Positions 8,996-17,344 of a DNA stretch of 64,000 nt are shown here, piece after piece; position 1 is the stretch's first letter, and each line of letters opens with the position of its first letter. Made by a program: the position numbers and the translations under genes. The notes under the pieces were generated by a model, which saw nothing but the letters and a program-made list of their open reading frames with translations, searched no databases and was not told where the DNA came from. This DNA is from Bacteroides graminisolvens DSM 19988 = JCM 15093 (lineage in GTDB: Bacteria; Bacteroidota; Bacteroidia; Bacteroidales; Bacteroidaceae), in NCBI RefSeq assembly GCF_000428125.1, contig NZ_ATZI01000004.1:1-64000 (forward strand), read 5' to 3'.

Positions 8996-9133
8996 ATGAA
9001 AAAAATATATTCCCTGATCCAGAAGCACGAAGATCTGATTGCCAATACTGTATTTATTACCGGTTTGGTACTGATGGGAATTATAGCCTATGCTGTATTG
9101 TCTTGTCCCCGTGTCCCATGCTTCGGGTTCTAA
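8996..9133 (+). CDS. Small single-pass membrane protein
   Basis: 45 aa from the ATG at 8996: a short charged N-terminus (MKKIYSLIQKHEDLIAN), one hydrophobic segment (~17-37, TVFITGLVLMGIIAYAVL) and a Cys-containing tail (SCPRVPCFGF). It sits alone between two terminators. A longer frame from 8846 overlaps the upstream gene and terminator and is not used. Confidence 0.5.
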   Translation: MKKIYSLIQKHEDLIANTVFITGLVLMGIIAYAVLSCPRVPCFGF

Positions 9134-9158
9134 CACCTAAAGCGACTCAATATTTCCC

Positions 9159-9190
9159 GCCGGAATCCTGCAAAGTGTTCCGGCTTTTTT
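9159..9190 (+). terminator. Terminator
   Basis: A 7-bp GC-rich stem (GCCGGAA / TTCCGGC) with a 12-nt loop, then six T. Confidence 0.85.
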
Positions 9191-9225
9191 GTGCCCTACA
9201 AAAAAATGTTGCCGATAAAATAACC

Positions 9226-9268
9226 AAAAAAGTAATCGGGCAACTACTCTGAATGAAACCAATAAAAT
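9226..9268 (+). repeat. Duplicated 43-nt leader, copy 1
   Basis: It shares AAAAAAGTAAT, CTACTCTGAAT and AAACCAATAAAAT, in the same order and spacing, with 15309-15351 ahead of the reverse transcriptase gene. Here it ends 8 nt before the ATG at 9277, and there 7 nt before the ATG at 15359. Confidence 0.75.
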
Positions 9269-9276
9269 CATAAGAT

Positions 9277-9672
9277 ATGAAGCAAAGAACCTTTCACGGT
9301 GGCGACCTCAACAAAGCCACCAGCCTGTTTGAATATGGTCTGCTTGTCAGATATGTGCCCAACGTAAAAAGCTGGCAATGTGTCTATAAATCCGGCACGA
9401 ACAGATACAGCTATGGTTGGATTAGCGAAATTGCTCTCAACGAAATCTTCACGAAAGACTGGGGCAAAAAACATCTCAAAGTCTTTATGGAAAACTGTTG
9501 CAGCTATTGGGACGAATGGGTATTGTTCCCGATGCAGCACAAGATAGATGATTTCATCGCCTATTTCGGTAGCCTTGAATTGTTCGGCGAGGATTATAGC
9601 GGAGGATATACCGCAAAAGAGATTTGCCGGAAGTTACACCTCAAATTCGACATCGACTATGAGCAGGCTTAA
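9277..9672 (+). CDS. Hypothetical protein, first gene of a long operon
   Basis: 131 aa, rich in aromatic residues (W, Y, F). No domain is recognised, although its size and aromatic content fit accessory genes of Bacteroides mobile elements. It follows a terminator and a leader duplicated ahead of the RT gene. It overlaps the next gene by 14 bp. It appears to start a run of plus-strand genes with very short gaps that continues to 16.6 kb. Confidence 0.65.
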   Translation: MKQRTFHGGDLNKATSLFEYGLLVRYVPNVKSWQCVYKSGTNRYSYGWISEIALNEIFTKDWGKKHLKVFMENCCSYWDEWVLFPMQHKIDDFIAYFGSLELFGEDYSGGYTAKEICRKLHLKFDIDYEQA

Positions 9673-9940
9673 TTACTACTACCTCGACTACTTGCATAAG
9701 GAAGTCGGGCTGACTCGGAAAGATGTTGATTCAGTCCCCGAATCCGGTAGAGCTGATGATGCGTGTTCTGTTATTGCCGACAAAAAGTATGTGCAAAAAC
9801 AACTGGCAGAAGTTTCTGACGAGCAGTTATTCAAGGCTGTAAAAAGCCTCTGTGATGATCCGGAATTACCAACTCGAAAAGATGCTATCATGTACATTGT
9901 CTGGATGGTAGCTCTATCAATTAAGGAGGAAATAATATGA
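9659..9940 (+). CDS. Hypothetical protein
   Basis: 93 aa from the ATG at 9659 (MSRLNYYYLDYLHKEVG), chosen because the longer frame from 9548 lies inside the upstream gene. Helical and acidic; family unknown. It overlaps both neighbours (14 bp and 4 bp). Confidence 0.6.
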   Translation: MSRLNYYYLDYLHKEVGLTRKDVDSVPESGRADDACSVIADKKYVQKQLAEVSDEQLFKAVKSLCDDPELPTRKDAIMYIVWMVALSIKEEII

Positions 9941-10257
9941 AAACACGGAAATTCTGCCCTAAATGCGGACAAGCATTAACCAAGTCTTCCACTGAAGGCT
10001 ATGCCTTTCAATGCCTTACATGCGACGAAGATTTCTATGAGATTGAAGCTATATGTAAAGAAGAAAAACTGACACTTGATGATGTGAAAGAGGAATATCA
10101 CAAAAGTGATGTCTGTATGGGCGAAACACTCGCTTTGATTCCCGCCGATTCACTTTCATTGGAAGAAGCCTTTCAACTTTACATTGAAGCGATGAAATGG
10201 GCTGAAGGTGACCGATTTTATAAATCAGAGAACGACGAACCCCCACAGGAGATTTAA
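9937..10257 (+). CDS. Zinc-ribbon protein
   Basis: 106 aa. An N-terminal four-cysteine zinc ribbon is visible: CPKC (residues ~7-10) and CLTC (~27-30). The rest is acidic and helical. Its role is unknown. It is one of several small zinc-ribbon proteins in this region (11459, 19611, 20550, 31478). Confidence 0.65.
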   Translation: MKTRKFCPKCGQALTKSSTEGYAFQCLTCDEDFYEIEAICKEEKLTLDDVKEEYHKSDVCMGETLALIPADSLSLEEAFQLYIEAMKWAEGDRFYKSENDEPPQEI

Positions 10258-10303
10258 CATACTCCAATCAACTAAATATTAACTGACAAATAGATTAAAG
10301 ATT

Positions 10304-10456
10304 ATGCAAGGAAAATATGCAACCCTGATAACCCCATACAAAGGCTATCGAAACATTCTAATCCTCAGCCAAGAAGGTAACCGCTGGACTGTAGAAATCT
10401 GTGGTAGCGGTGCGATTATCGAAGTCTATGAGGATGAATTTATTATTGATTCTTAA
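10304..10456 (+). CDS. Small beta-rich hypothetical protein
   Basis: 50 aa, ATG at 10304. The sequence alternates hydrophobic and polar residues (YRNILILSQEGNRWTVEIC), suggesting a small beta-barrel. It has an A-rich leader and fits the gap between neighbours. Function unknown. Confidence 0.5.
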   Translation: MQGKYATLITPYKGYRNILILSQEGNRWTVEICGSGAIIEVYEDEFIIDS

Positions 10457-10468
10457 AATGTTACGAAT

Positions 10469-10675
10469 ATGAGCGAAGAAAAATTACTGGAACTTGCCGA
10501 GAGTGGCGAGTGGAAAGATAGAGCGATTGAATTACTCCAGCAGAAAACAAATGCCTGCTTGGATGTGATTCAATCGTTTGTTTGTGACCATTGGCAAAAC
10601 CTTGCCAGTGACGAAGAGAACCTATATAATTTCGAGATATATGAATCGGAATATCAAGAAGTCTATGCGTACTAA
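10469..10675 (+). CDS. Hypothetical acidic protein
   Basis: 68 aa, acidic and helical (MSEEKLLELAESGEWKDRA), ending EYQEVYAY. Family not recognised. It overlaps the next gene by 11 bp. Confidence 0.55.
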   Translation: MSEEKLLELAESGEWKDRAIELLQQKTNACLDVIQSFVCDHWQNLASDEENLYNFEIYESEYQEVYAY

Positions 10676-10877
10676 CGATGAGGCTGAGACTGCAACAGTC
10701 CGCCAGCTCAAAAAGGGTGATTTTTTCCGACTGAATGACTCTGAAACTGCTCCTGTGTGGGTTCGGGATGAGTATATCCCATCAGCAAAAAAGTTTAGCA
10801 CCCATCTGTACGACGATGTGAACCATGAACGGCTCCGCAAAGGTGAAACTACGGTTTATGTGGAATTTACCTTTTAA
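10665..10877 (+). CDS. Hypothetical small protein
   Basis: 70 aa from the ATG at 10665. The core VRQLKKGDFFRLNDSETAPVW and a terminal YVEFTF suggest a small beta-rich fold of the kind common in Bacteroides mobile elements (recalled, not checked). The ATG at 10641 is an alternative. Confidence 0.6.
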   Translation: MRTNDEAETATVRQLKKGDFFRLNDSETAPVWVRDEYIPSAKKFSTHLYDDVNHERLRKGETTVYVEFTF

Positions 10878-10887
10878 GAATCCGATT

Positions 10888-11130
10888 ATGGCATATCCTA
10901 TTATATACCTTCTCCCTGTTTATTGGGCTTGTGCCCTTGTCAACGATGACTATACAGGTCTTAGTGAGGAGGAGCAAAAGCAAATAAAGGACTTTCTGGA
11001 AACATCAGAAGGTCACCCGGTTGATGTAGATTTTGAAACTGAAGGGTTTTATCGGCATAATGATGCCGGTACTTTGCCTGGAAACTGTGCAAAATTCATC
11101 TTCCTAATAGATGAACCGATACAAAATTAA
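10888..11130 (+). CDS. Hypothetical small protein
   Basis: 80 aa from the ATG at 10888 (MAYPIIYLLPVYWACALVND). It has a hydrophobic first 20 residues, then an acidic domain with FYRHNDAGTLPGNCAKFIFL. I have seen similar small proteins in Bacteroides elements but cannot name the family with certainty. Confidence 0.6.
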   Translation: MAYPIIYLLPVYWACALVNDDYTGLSEEEQKQIKDFLETSEGHPVDVDFETEGFYRHNDAGTLPGNCAKFIFLIDEPIQN

Positions 11131-11160
11131 CATAGTGAATAATCCATAAAAAATAAAACG

Positions 11161-11454
11161 ATGAAAATATTCTGCCAAGAGCGGTATGACGAAGCAATGA
11201 AACATGCCGCAGAAACAAACGACCCGACATTGCAACAATGTTTGGATAGATTAAAAAGTTGGGAAACCAGCAATCCTGACCGCCCGTGTGAAATCGAACT
11301 GCATTATGACTTCGCTCCGCTCTCATTCCTTTTCGTACAACGCTACCCGGACGGACGTGAAGGTCTTGTGGGTGGCTTGGTATATCATGGTTCACCCGAC
11401 CAGTCAATGTGTGTACAATTAGTACCGACAAAAGGCTGGCAAACACACACCTAA
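11161..11454 (+). CDS. DUF4120-like protein
   Basis: 97 aa. The pattern (LQQCLDRLKSWE, CEIELHYDFAPLSFLF, GLVGGLVYHG, GWQTHT at the end) matches what I recall of DUF4120 proteins of Bacteroides mobile elements. Function unknown. Confidence 0.6.
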   Translation: MKIFCQERYDEAMKHAAETNDPTLQQCLDRLKSWETSNPDRPCEIELHYDFAPLSFLFVQRYPDGREGLVGGLVYHGSPDQSMCVQLVPTKGWQTHT

Positions 11455-11458
11455 TAAT

Positions 11459-11656
11459 ATGGAGCGAGACTATTTGTGTAAATGCAATAATTGCGATACG
11501 ATTCTAATAGACAGGAATCCGCAATTTGATGCTCCAGAACTGCCACTACAAGGCAATGAGGAGCAAATGGAATGGCTGGAAGATGAAGATGGTCAGTTCT
11601 GGGGGTGTCCTCATTGTAAAACGGATGACTACCTGGTGGATTTACCAACATTATAA
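11459..11656 (+). CDS. Small zinc-ribbon protein
   Basis: 65 aa with two cysteine pairs (CKCNNC at ~7-12 and CPHC at ~50-53) and an acidic linker (PLQGNEEQMEWLEDEDG). A structural zinc site is likely. Its role is unknown. Confidence 0.6.
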   Translation: MERDYLCKCNNCDTILIDRNPQFDAPELPLQGNEEQMEWLEDEDGQFWGCPHCKTDDYLVDLPTL

Positions 11657-11660
11657 AAAC

Positions 11661-11867
11661 GTGCGAGGCTTAGTTTTCGGTGCCAACCCTTTGAGAATGT
11701 GCCATCCGATAAAGGAGAATCTGAAAGAGGTTATGGAGGTTCGACGGACCTTAATCGCCGCAAGACAGCGATATGTCTGGGTTCAGTATGGTTTTGAAAC
11801 AAGAATCTATCTGCGAAAGAGTACTGAATCACTAACAACCAATAAAAATATAAACTTATGGGAATAA
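11661..11867 (+). CDS. Possible small gene with GTG start
   Basis: If GTG at 11661 is used, this gives 68 aa (VRGLVFGANPLRMC ... YVWVQYGFETRIYLRK). The composition looks protein-like, and it fills an otherwise empty 200-bp gap in a gapless operon. It overlaps the next ATG by 10 bp. An ATG at 11697 would give a shorter product. Support is compositional only. Confidence 0.35.
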   Translation: MRGLVFGANPLRMCHPIKENLKEVMEVRRTLIAARQRYVWVQYGFETRIYLRKSTESLTTNKNINLWE

Positions 11868-12058
11868 TAGACAGGATCTGTAACACATGCAGTTGCGACA
11901 AGAAACAAGCGGAAGAATATCTGGAAGACGAACTGCGTCATCTCAGAGATATGCAAAATTTAGGCGACCTAAGAGACCGAGACTTTGAGGATGCTTGCTC
12001 TAACTTGGGGCTTGAATCCGATTATATTATGTATTTCGTCACTCAGCTTGCCTGCTAA
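11858..12058 (+). CDS. Hypothetical acidic helical protein
   Basis: 66 aa, helical and acidic, with two cysteines near the N-terminus (CNTCSC) and one at the C-terminus. Family unknown. Confidence 0.55.
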   Translation: MGIIDRICNTCSCDKKQAEEYLEDELRHLRDMQNLGDLRDRDFEDACSNLGLESDYIMYFVTQLAC

Positions 12059-12082
12059 GTATAAACTCTAATAACTAAAACG

Positions 12083-13729
12083 ATGATTGAACAAATAAAA
12101 GCCGGTGACAAGCTCACCGTGATAAAAGTAAACTCACTTGCTGCAACCTCCATCAACGAGATAACAATCGATTCAATACAGGAGGGCAAAGCCATATTTG
12201 CAGCAAAACGCAAAAGGTATTATCTCTCTATTGACAATAGTGTACTGGTACTCAAAGGTCACAACCTCGGCATCACACAGGGTAGTTGGAACAATGGTGC
12301 CACCTGCTTTCTAATGAGCGGTAACTGCAATTTAGGAGGACTGGACAGAGAGTCAATGATTGCGTTACTCAAAACCAACATCAATCCAGAGTTTAACCAG
12401 TGGCATAAAATCTACTGGTTTGATGGAACAAGCGATAAAGGCGATCCTATATTCGTTCCACGCCCTGTATCTGAGAACTATCTTCGCTATCAAGAACAAG
12501 CAGAAGCAAACAATGCCAAAACCGCCGGAGAAATCAATATTGGCGATTTCATATATAGCTATCAGAAAGGTTCAAAATTTAACGACCTGACGGATATGCT
12601 AAAATACCACTTGAGTACTCACAAAAGCTTCAGCGAAAAACTCGAACTGGGTAAAATCGTGGATATTGTCGAAATGAGCGAAGACAATTTTACAGCACTT
12701 GATTATCAGAACAGAGGTCATATTGTAAAAGATAATGGAGGAAGTGCCTCTGATGATATAGAAGAAGGACGGGATTCTGACAATCTCTCAGAGTTTGAAC
12801 GTGAAACTATATATTTTCTCTTTACACTTATCCGTACCCCATCTGGTCGGGCAATTACAGTTGATGCTCAGGGTTTCGATTATATGAGATATACTGGATT
12901 GTTGTCACACTACAAAACCTCTATGGTTACTGATTGTGAAAAAGTTCAGAAACTCCTACAAAAAGATAGTGAGGAGATTCTACAAGAAGAGCAGGCAAAG
13001 AACGCAGAATTAGAGCAGGAAAAAATACGCATCGAAAAAGAATATGGCTTTCTCACCATTGTAACAAAGAACGATGGACAAAAAACCGCAGCCAATAATC
13101 TTCGTAGTCTTCTCAAGCATAAGTTCCCAGCTACAAAGTTTTCTGTCAGAAAGCATTATTATGACTCTTACATTGTTGAGTGGAATGAGGGACCATCAGA
13201 GCCACAAGTCAAAGAAATCACCCGATTGTTTGTAGATAAGGGATTCGATGGAATGACAGATTCTTCATTCTCTATTACCAGCCCTTTTATCAAACGCTAC
13301 GGAGGCATTGGTCATATCTCAATCGACAGAAATATAAGCGATGAGAGAAGGAACGAAGAACTTGTCTCGCTAAATTCAGAGCTCGGTAAGTCATACGAAA
13401 TGGAAGATTATGTAGCAGAAAGATGTGAGATAGCCAGAACGCTGATTCACCAACGTATTTACGAGAAAGATTTTTCACCTGTTATTGAATCAAGTCCGAA
13501 GGATAAATCAACCGCTACAAAACCAGACTCCAAATCCATGAACGTGCAAGGTGTCGAGATTATTGACTACTCCGAAAAATCCTTCGCCGTTATTGGAGAC
13601 ACCAAGCCCATCAAAGGGCTATTGAGTGATTTAGGTGGCAGTTTTAATGCCCGTCTCAAATGTGGAGCAGGCTGGATCTTCTCTAAAACCAAGCTAAACA
13701 CCGTGAAGCAAACCCTTTCAATCACTTAA
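12083..13729 (+). CDS. Large LPD29-like mobile-element protein
   Basis: 548 aa. Residues ~290-325 form a coiled coil rich in E, Q and K. It is followed by a segment (~330-400) resembling LPD29, a 'large polyvalent protein' associated domain found in phage and conjugative-element proteins: LRSLLKHKFPATKFSVRKH, then YIVEWNEGPSEPQVKEI. The C-terminal ~50 residues (AVIGDTKPIKGLL, LGGSFNARLKCGAGWIF) are a separate small domain frequent in Bacteroides element proteins. The N-terminal ~280 residues are unrecognised. By family analogy such proteins are often delivered or protective factors; that role is inferred. Confidence 0.65.
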   Translation: MIEQIKAGDKLTVIKVNSLAATSINEITIDSIQEGKAIFAAKRKRYYLSIDNSVLVLKGHNLGITQGSWNNGATCFLMSGNCNLGGLDRESMIALLKTNINPEFNQWHKIYWFDGTSDKGDPIFVPRPVSENYLRYQEQAEANNAKTAGEINIGDFIYSYQKGSKFNDLTDMLKYHLSTHKSFSEKLELGKIVDIVEMSEDNFTALDYQNRGHIVKDNGGSASDDIEEGRDSDNLSEFERETIYFLFTLIRTPSGRAITVDAQGFDYMRYTGLLSHYKTSMVTDCEKVQKLLQKDSEEILQEEQAKNAELEQEKIRIEKEYGFLTIVTKNDGQKTAANNLRSLLKHKFPATKFSVRKHYYDSYIVEWNEGPSEPQVKEITRLFVDKGFDGMTDSSFSITSPFIKRYGGIGHISIDRNISDERRNEELVSLNSELGKSYEMEDYVAERCEIARTLIHQRIYEKDFSPVIESSPKDKSTATKPDSKSMNVQGVEIIDYSEKSFAVIGDTKPIKGLLSDLGGSFNARLKCGAGWIFSKTKLNTVKQTLSIT

Positions 13730-13731
13730 AC

Positions 13732-13953
13732 ATGAGCAATCTGGACAACATACTCTCATTTGCTACCCAAGTTGCGGAAGAATCCGACAGGCAGATGCAG
13801 AGGTTAGAACTTTGGGAAACACACATGACCCCAATGCTTCAACAGAAATTTGGTGTGAAGTATGATATTTCACTTGACGGGATGTATCGCAAAGACACAC
13901 AGGAATTTATAAACAAACAGCGTGTAGAATTCAATAAACAAAATCCATTATGA
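13732..13953 (+). CDS. Hypothetical small protein
   Basis: 73 aa, helical with a basic C-terminus (EFINKQRVEFNKQNPL). It starts 2 bp after the LPD29-like gene and overlaps the next by 4 bp, so it is translationally coupled to both. Family unknown. Confidence 0.55.
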   Translation: MSNLDNILSFATQVAEESDRQMQRLELWETHMTPMLQQKFGVKYDISLDGMYRKDTQEFINKQRVEFNKQNPL

Positions 13954-14927
13954 ATGCACAAATTCAAACATACTTACCAAGCTACGTGAATCTATACTTT
14001 GTGGATTACCGAGACAACTTATGTGAGAGTAAAGACCTACTTCAAAAATCCGTCAGTTCGAACTCACTGGATTCAATACATGAAAAGGTGTTGGAATGGT
14101 GGGATTATCCGGAAGGCGAATACCTCAAAGAGATACGTCAAAAGATGGAGCAAGATGGAACCGAAGAGCTATACGAAGAAACTGAGGAAGAGATTCGGGA
14201 CTGGCTCTGTGAAAATGATAAATCGACACCTGTTGAAGAATTGTTACGTAACACCGGCAATATCTCCATGTTCTATTCACTCGGACTTGAAATTGACGGC
14301 TGGCACTCCGCTTTCATGTGTAATCCGTGGAGAGATGGAAGCTATGCAATGGACGCATATAAAATCAGACAAAAGTTAGGTGTCAAAAAAGGAACTCCCG
14401 AAGCTGAGAAAATTGACTCCATTGTAAGAAACGCATCGGGAGGCGGCGAACTAAGGCTCTATTTCGGTAATGAACTTACAGCCGTTCTTTCTTCTGACTC
14501 AGAAAACGATTTTAAACAGATTCACTTTAAGGGAGAGATTGCTGTCGCACTGTATAACGCTGGAGAAGGTTCCGGGGATTTCGAGTATTTAAAAATCGAC
14601 AAGTCATTCCCATTTGTCAGAGAAAACCTTTACACATCAGAGTCAGACAAATATAGCCTTGAGAACTGCTTTGGAATGTGCAGCGATTGGTTGGATAAAT
14701 CAGACTCCCCTGTATTCTCTATGGATAAGCCACGAAAGCCTCAAACTATTGCCAAATCAAAAAATGCCGACCAAATTGCTCGTGAAGCAGAACTGAATCG
14801 GGTATTCAAAGCCGGAGGATGCACTTTTGGCGATATGGACTACAACCGACACCGAGGGGTGTACTATGATAACAACGTTCCCTGTGGAAGCCACTGCCCA
14901 CACTGCGGAACTTTCTGGATTGATTAG
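13950..14927 (+). CDS. Hypothetical protein with C-terminal zinc site
   Basis: 325 aa, acidic, unrecognised. The last 20 residues carry a probable zinc knuckle (CGSHCPHCGTFW). The middle (SGGGELRLYFGNELTAVL, IHFKGEIAVALYNAGEGSG) is beta-rich. It overlaps the previous gene by 4 bp. Confidence 0.55.
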   Translation: MNAQIQTYLPSYVNLYFVDYRDNLCESKDLLQKSVSSNSLDSIHEKVLEWWDYPEGEYLKEIRQKMEQDGTEELYEETEEEIRDWLCENDKSTPVEELLRNTGNISMFYSLGLEIDGWHSAFMCNPWRDGSYAMDAYKIRQKLGVKKGTPEAEKIDSIVRNASGGGELRLYFGNELTAVLSSDSENDFKQIHFKGEIAVALYNAGEGSGDFEYLKIDKSFPFVRENLYTSESDKYSLENCFGMCSDWLDKSDSPVFSMDKPRKPQTIAKSKNADQIAREAELNRVFKAGGCTFGDMDYNRHRGVYYDNNVPCGSHCPHCGTFWID

Positions 14928-14956
14928 CTCAAAATCAAATTAATAAATACCAGAAA

Positions 14957-15292
14957 ATGACAAGAAAACAAATTGAAGAGGCTAAAAATTCATTGCCTCG
15001 TTTTAACAACAGAACATACGAAGAGAAACATATTGCTGACGAACTAAGTTGCCGAGAGATGATTAACAGTTGCTTAATCTATTGTAATCCAACTGCATTT
15101 TACGATGAAACAACGCATGAGTTTCAATATTATGCTCTGAGATATGTAAAGGACTTGGGTGAAGAAACCGTCAAAAGATTGTGGGACGAACAACTTACAG
15201 ACTTCGGCAAAGCAACTGTGCAATTTGGTGTTCACACGGATAGTGAGGGGTGCTGCTATAATAATTGTATCTGGGCTGACGAAAGAAATTAA
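14957..15292 (+). CDS. Hypothetical protein upstream of RT
   Basis: 111 aa, acidic, helical N-terminal half, with CCYNNC near the end. Family unknown. It directly precedes the RT leader; a link to the RT is not shown. Confidence 0.55.
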   Translation: MTRKQIEEAKNSLPRFNNRTYEEKHIADELSCREMINSCLIYCNPTAFYDETTHEFQYYALRYVKDLGEETVKRLWDEQLTDFGKATVQFGVHTDSEGCCYNNCIWADERN

Positions 15293-15308
15293 TCACCCTG
15301 AAATAAAC

Positions 15309-15351
15309 AAAAAAGTAATTCACTAGCTACTCTGAATAAAACCAATAAAAT
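15309..15351 (+). repeat. Duplicated 43-nt leader, copy 2 (RT leader)
   Basis: Second copy of the leader at 9226-9268, matching at about 35 of 43 positions with the same length and layout. In copy 1 the start codon falls 9 bases beyond the end of the repeat. The equivalent here is the ATG at 15359, not the one at 15350 that lies inside the repeat. Confidence 0.75.
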
Positions 15352-15358
15352 GAAGATT

Positions 15359-16624
15359 ATGGCAGATAAAATTTTGCATATGTTTTTCGACATCGACAGA
15401 TGGACGAAAGCAATTGAGAAAGGAGTGTTCAAAGACATTCGCAAAGACCAACTCATACGGCTGACTGATGAGCATACCAGACTGGCGATTGCCGATGCAA
15501 TGCTGAAAGGCAAGTATGAAATCTCTCCACCCCATACTGCACTGATACCAAAAGATAATGGCGAGTTCCGCACGGTTTACGTCAATGAACCTATGGATCG
15601 TGTAATACTGAGTATCGCCAACGATTTGCTGTTCGACCTGATGCCAGAAATGCTTCATAAGTCTTGTAAATCATATCAAACAGGTATTGGATGCGGCAAG
15701 GTTGTAAAAGAGGTAAGTCTTCAAATCACGAATGCTCCCAGTGGTGACTGTCTGGGTTGGAAGTCCGACCTGAGCAAATACTTCGACAGTGTGCCGCTTC
15801 GATATATCGACGAGGCATTTGACAATGTGGAAACAAAATATGGCCATTCAGCCCTGATTGACGTATTGAGAAAATATTACCACTGCGACTTATACTTCGA
15901 TGAAGAGAACAATTTCAAAAGTAAGTTCCAGTCGCTGAAACAAGGTTGCGCCGTGGCAAGTTGGCTGGCAGATGTTCTCTTATACGACCTCGATGATGAG
16001 TTGTCTCAACTGAATGGCTTCTATGTACGCTACTCAGACGATATGCTTTTTATCGGAGATGATTACGAGAAAGCAATGACCGTACTTCAACAACGACTTA
16101 GTGAGATGTCAATGGCTCTCAACCCTAAAAAAGTGGAATATCTAACGGCTGACAAGTGGTTCAAATTTCTGGGGTTTAGCATCAAAGGCAATATGATTTC
16201 TCTATCGTCCAGCCGCATCAAAACATTCCAGAAAGAAATTGAGTCACGAACTATCCGTAAGCCTGGTATCACTCTGGCAAAAGCTATTAACTCCGTGAAT
16301 CGGTATCTCTATAAAGGTAACGGTGAATTTAGCTGGGCAACACAAATACTACCTGTATGCAACGTCAGAAAAGATATAGATGAACTAAACAAGTTTGTGA
16401 TGGATTGCCTAAGAGCCATCGAGACAAGAAAACGCAAGATAGGCGGTCTGGGATATATCAAGACAAAGGGCGATGGCTGTATTGTCCGAGGTTTGGGGCG
16501 GAATGTAAAAGCAAACCGCAATAAGACCAACAATAACATATCAGGCTATCTGACAATTGGTTGTATGCAGAATGCCATACTTACAAGCCATACTGTGTAT
16601 AACACATTGGTTTCATCATTATAG
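15359..16624 (+). CDS. Stand-alone reverse transcriptase beside a structured-RNA array
   Basis: 421 aa from the ATG at 15359, chosen by alignment of its leader with the duplicated copy (a longer form could start at 15350). RT-fold motifs in order: motif A at ~D137 (WKSDLSKYFDSV), motif B QGCAVAS (195-201), catalytic YSDD (225-228), LNPKKVEYL (254-262), FLGF (270-273). A C-terminal region of ~150 residues could be a thumb. There is no endonuclease, primase, protease or maturase zinc domain. The motif-B form (QGxxxAS) and YSDD box do not let me place it in group II introns, retrons or DGRs with certainty. Five structured units start nine bases after its stop, so they are probably co-transcribed and may be its templates or cofactors. 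Confidence 0.9.
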   Translation: MADKILHMFFDIDRWTKAIEKGVFKDIRKDQLIRLTDEHTRLAIADAMLKGKYEISPPHTALIPKDNGEFRTVYVNEPMDRVILSIANDLLFDLMPEMLHKSCKSYQTGIGCGKVVKEVSLQITNAPSGDCLGWKSDLSKYFDSVPLRYIDEAFDNVETKYGHSALIDVLRKYYHCDLYFDEENNFKSKFQSLKQGCAVASWLADVLLYDLDDELSQLNGFYVRYSDDMLFIGDDYEKAMTVLQQRLSEMSMALNPKKVEYLTADKWFKFLGFSIKGNMISLSSSRIKTFQKEIESRTIRKPGITLAKAINSVNRYLYKGNGEFSWATQILPVCNVRKDIDELNKFVMDCLRAIETRKRKIGGLGYIKTKGDGCIVRGLGRNVKANRNKTNNNISGYLTIGCMQNAILTSHTVYNTLVSSL

Positions 16625-16632
16625 GAATGCCG

Positions 16633-16791
16633 AGCACACGGTTAATGAATGAAGAGCGAGAATTTAATGTTACAGGTATGTATACCAGAACCCATATTAC
16701 GATTCACCGGTCTAGCAACCGGTGAATCCCATCTTGGTTCTGGAATTACCTGTAAATATCAAGAGATTAAAGAGATGTGTCGCTTGCTTGA
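16633..16791 (+). ncRNA. Structured array unit 1
   Basis: Box GCACA (16634-16638), AATTTA (16661-16666), then a long hairpin 16670-16755. Its stems are 9 bp (TTACAGGTA/TACCTGTAA), 8 bp (CCAGAACC/GGTTCTGG) and 11 bp (GATTCACCGGT/ACCGGTGAATC, loop CTAGCA). The 3' block follows: ATCAA (16758), TAAAG (16768), ATGTGTC (16775), TTGA (16788). GCACA pairs with TGTGT (16776-16780) with one G-U. Begins nine bases after the RT stop. Confidence 0.8.
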
Positions 16792-16811
16792 CATTCACAC
16801 AGAGATACTGA

Positions 16812-16969
16812 AACACATCAGTGAAGTTCAAGGAACAACAATTTACCAACCCGCGTACGGAACCAGCTCCTACAGAGTCTTGAAGGCCGTTCATAAACCG
16901 CCTTCAGACTCTTCTGAGCTGGAAACGCGGGTAACATCAAGAGTATAAAGCAATGTGTCGTTGTTATGA
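16812..16969 (+). ncRNA. Structured array unit 2
   Basis: Box ACACA (16813-16817), AAGGA (16830), AATTTA (16840-16845), hairpin 16849-16932. Stems: ACCCGCGT/ACGCGGGT, CCAGCTC/GAGCTGG, and AGAGTCT(T)GAAGGC paired with GCCTTCAGACTCT. 3' block: ATCAA (16936), TAAAG (16946), ATGTGTC (16953), ATGA (16966). ACACA pairs perfectly with TGTGT (16954-16958). Confidence 0.8.
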
Positions 16970-16985
16970 GAACTTTCTTATTCTT

Positions 16986-17140
16986 AGCACAAAACGTGAT
17001 TCAAGGGAATAATATTTAGTGTATCGTGCTCAATAAGCCTCCGCTGCGGCGTCGTGATCCCTACCGTTATACGACGCCGCTGCTTAGGCTTCCAGCCACG
17101 CTAAACATCAAATTCATAGAGGAATGTGCCAATATTCTGA
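16986..17140 (+). ncRNA. Structured array unit 3
   Basis: Box GCACA (16987-16991), AAGGG (17003), ATTTA (17014), then a hairpin whose outer parts are TTTAG/CTAAA and CGTG/CACG. The inner stems are AAGCCT/AGGCTT and the 10-bp GCGGCGTCGT/ACGACGCCGC. 3' block: ATCAA (17107), TAGAG (17117), ATGTGCC (17124), CTGA (17137). GCACA pairs with TGTGC (17125-17129), a compensatory change relative to unit 2. Confidence 0.8.
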
Positions 17141-17161
17141 GAATCACAACAAAAAGAACTT

Positions 17162-17319
17162 AGCACAAAGTGAAAGCCCAGATTAGGAAATTTAATGGTG
17201 CAGCTCTGCAACTGCTGGAACCATACGTCATCTCCGTATATCTTCCGATATGACGTGATGGGGCCAGCAGAATAGCTGCTCATATCAAAAACAGTAAAGT
17301 TATGTGCCATCCTAATTGA
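17162..17319 (+). ncRNA. Structured array unit 4
   Basis: Box GCACA (17163-17167), TAGGA (17184), AATTTA (17189-17194), hairpin 17200-17279. Stems: GCAGCT/AGCTGC, CTGCTGG/CCAGCAG and ACGTCAT/ATGACGT. 3' block: ATCAA (17284), TAAAG (17295), ATGTGCC (17302), TTGA (17316). GCACA pairs with TGTGC (17303-17307). Confidence 0.8.
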
Positions 17320-17344
17320 GACTTTCTTTTAAAAGAGAAATGGT

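Noticed and set aside
16649..16948. 99-aa open frame after the RT
   Set aside because: It runs across units 1 and 2. The boxes and stems that repeat in the other units, where no frame is open, explain the sequence better.
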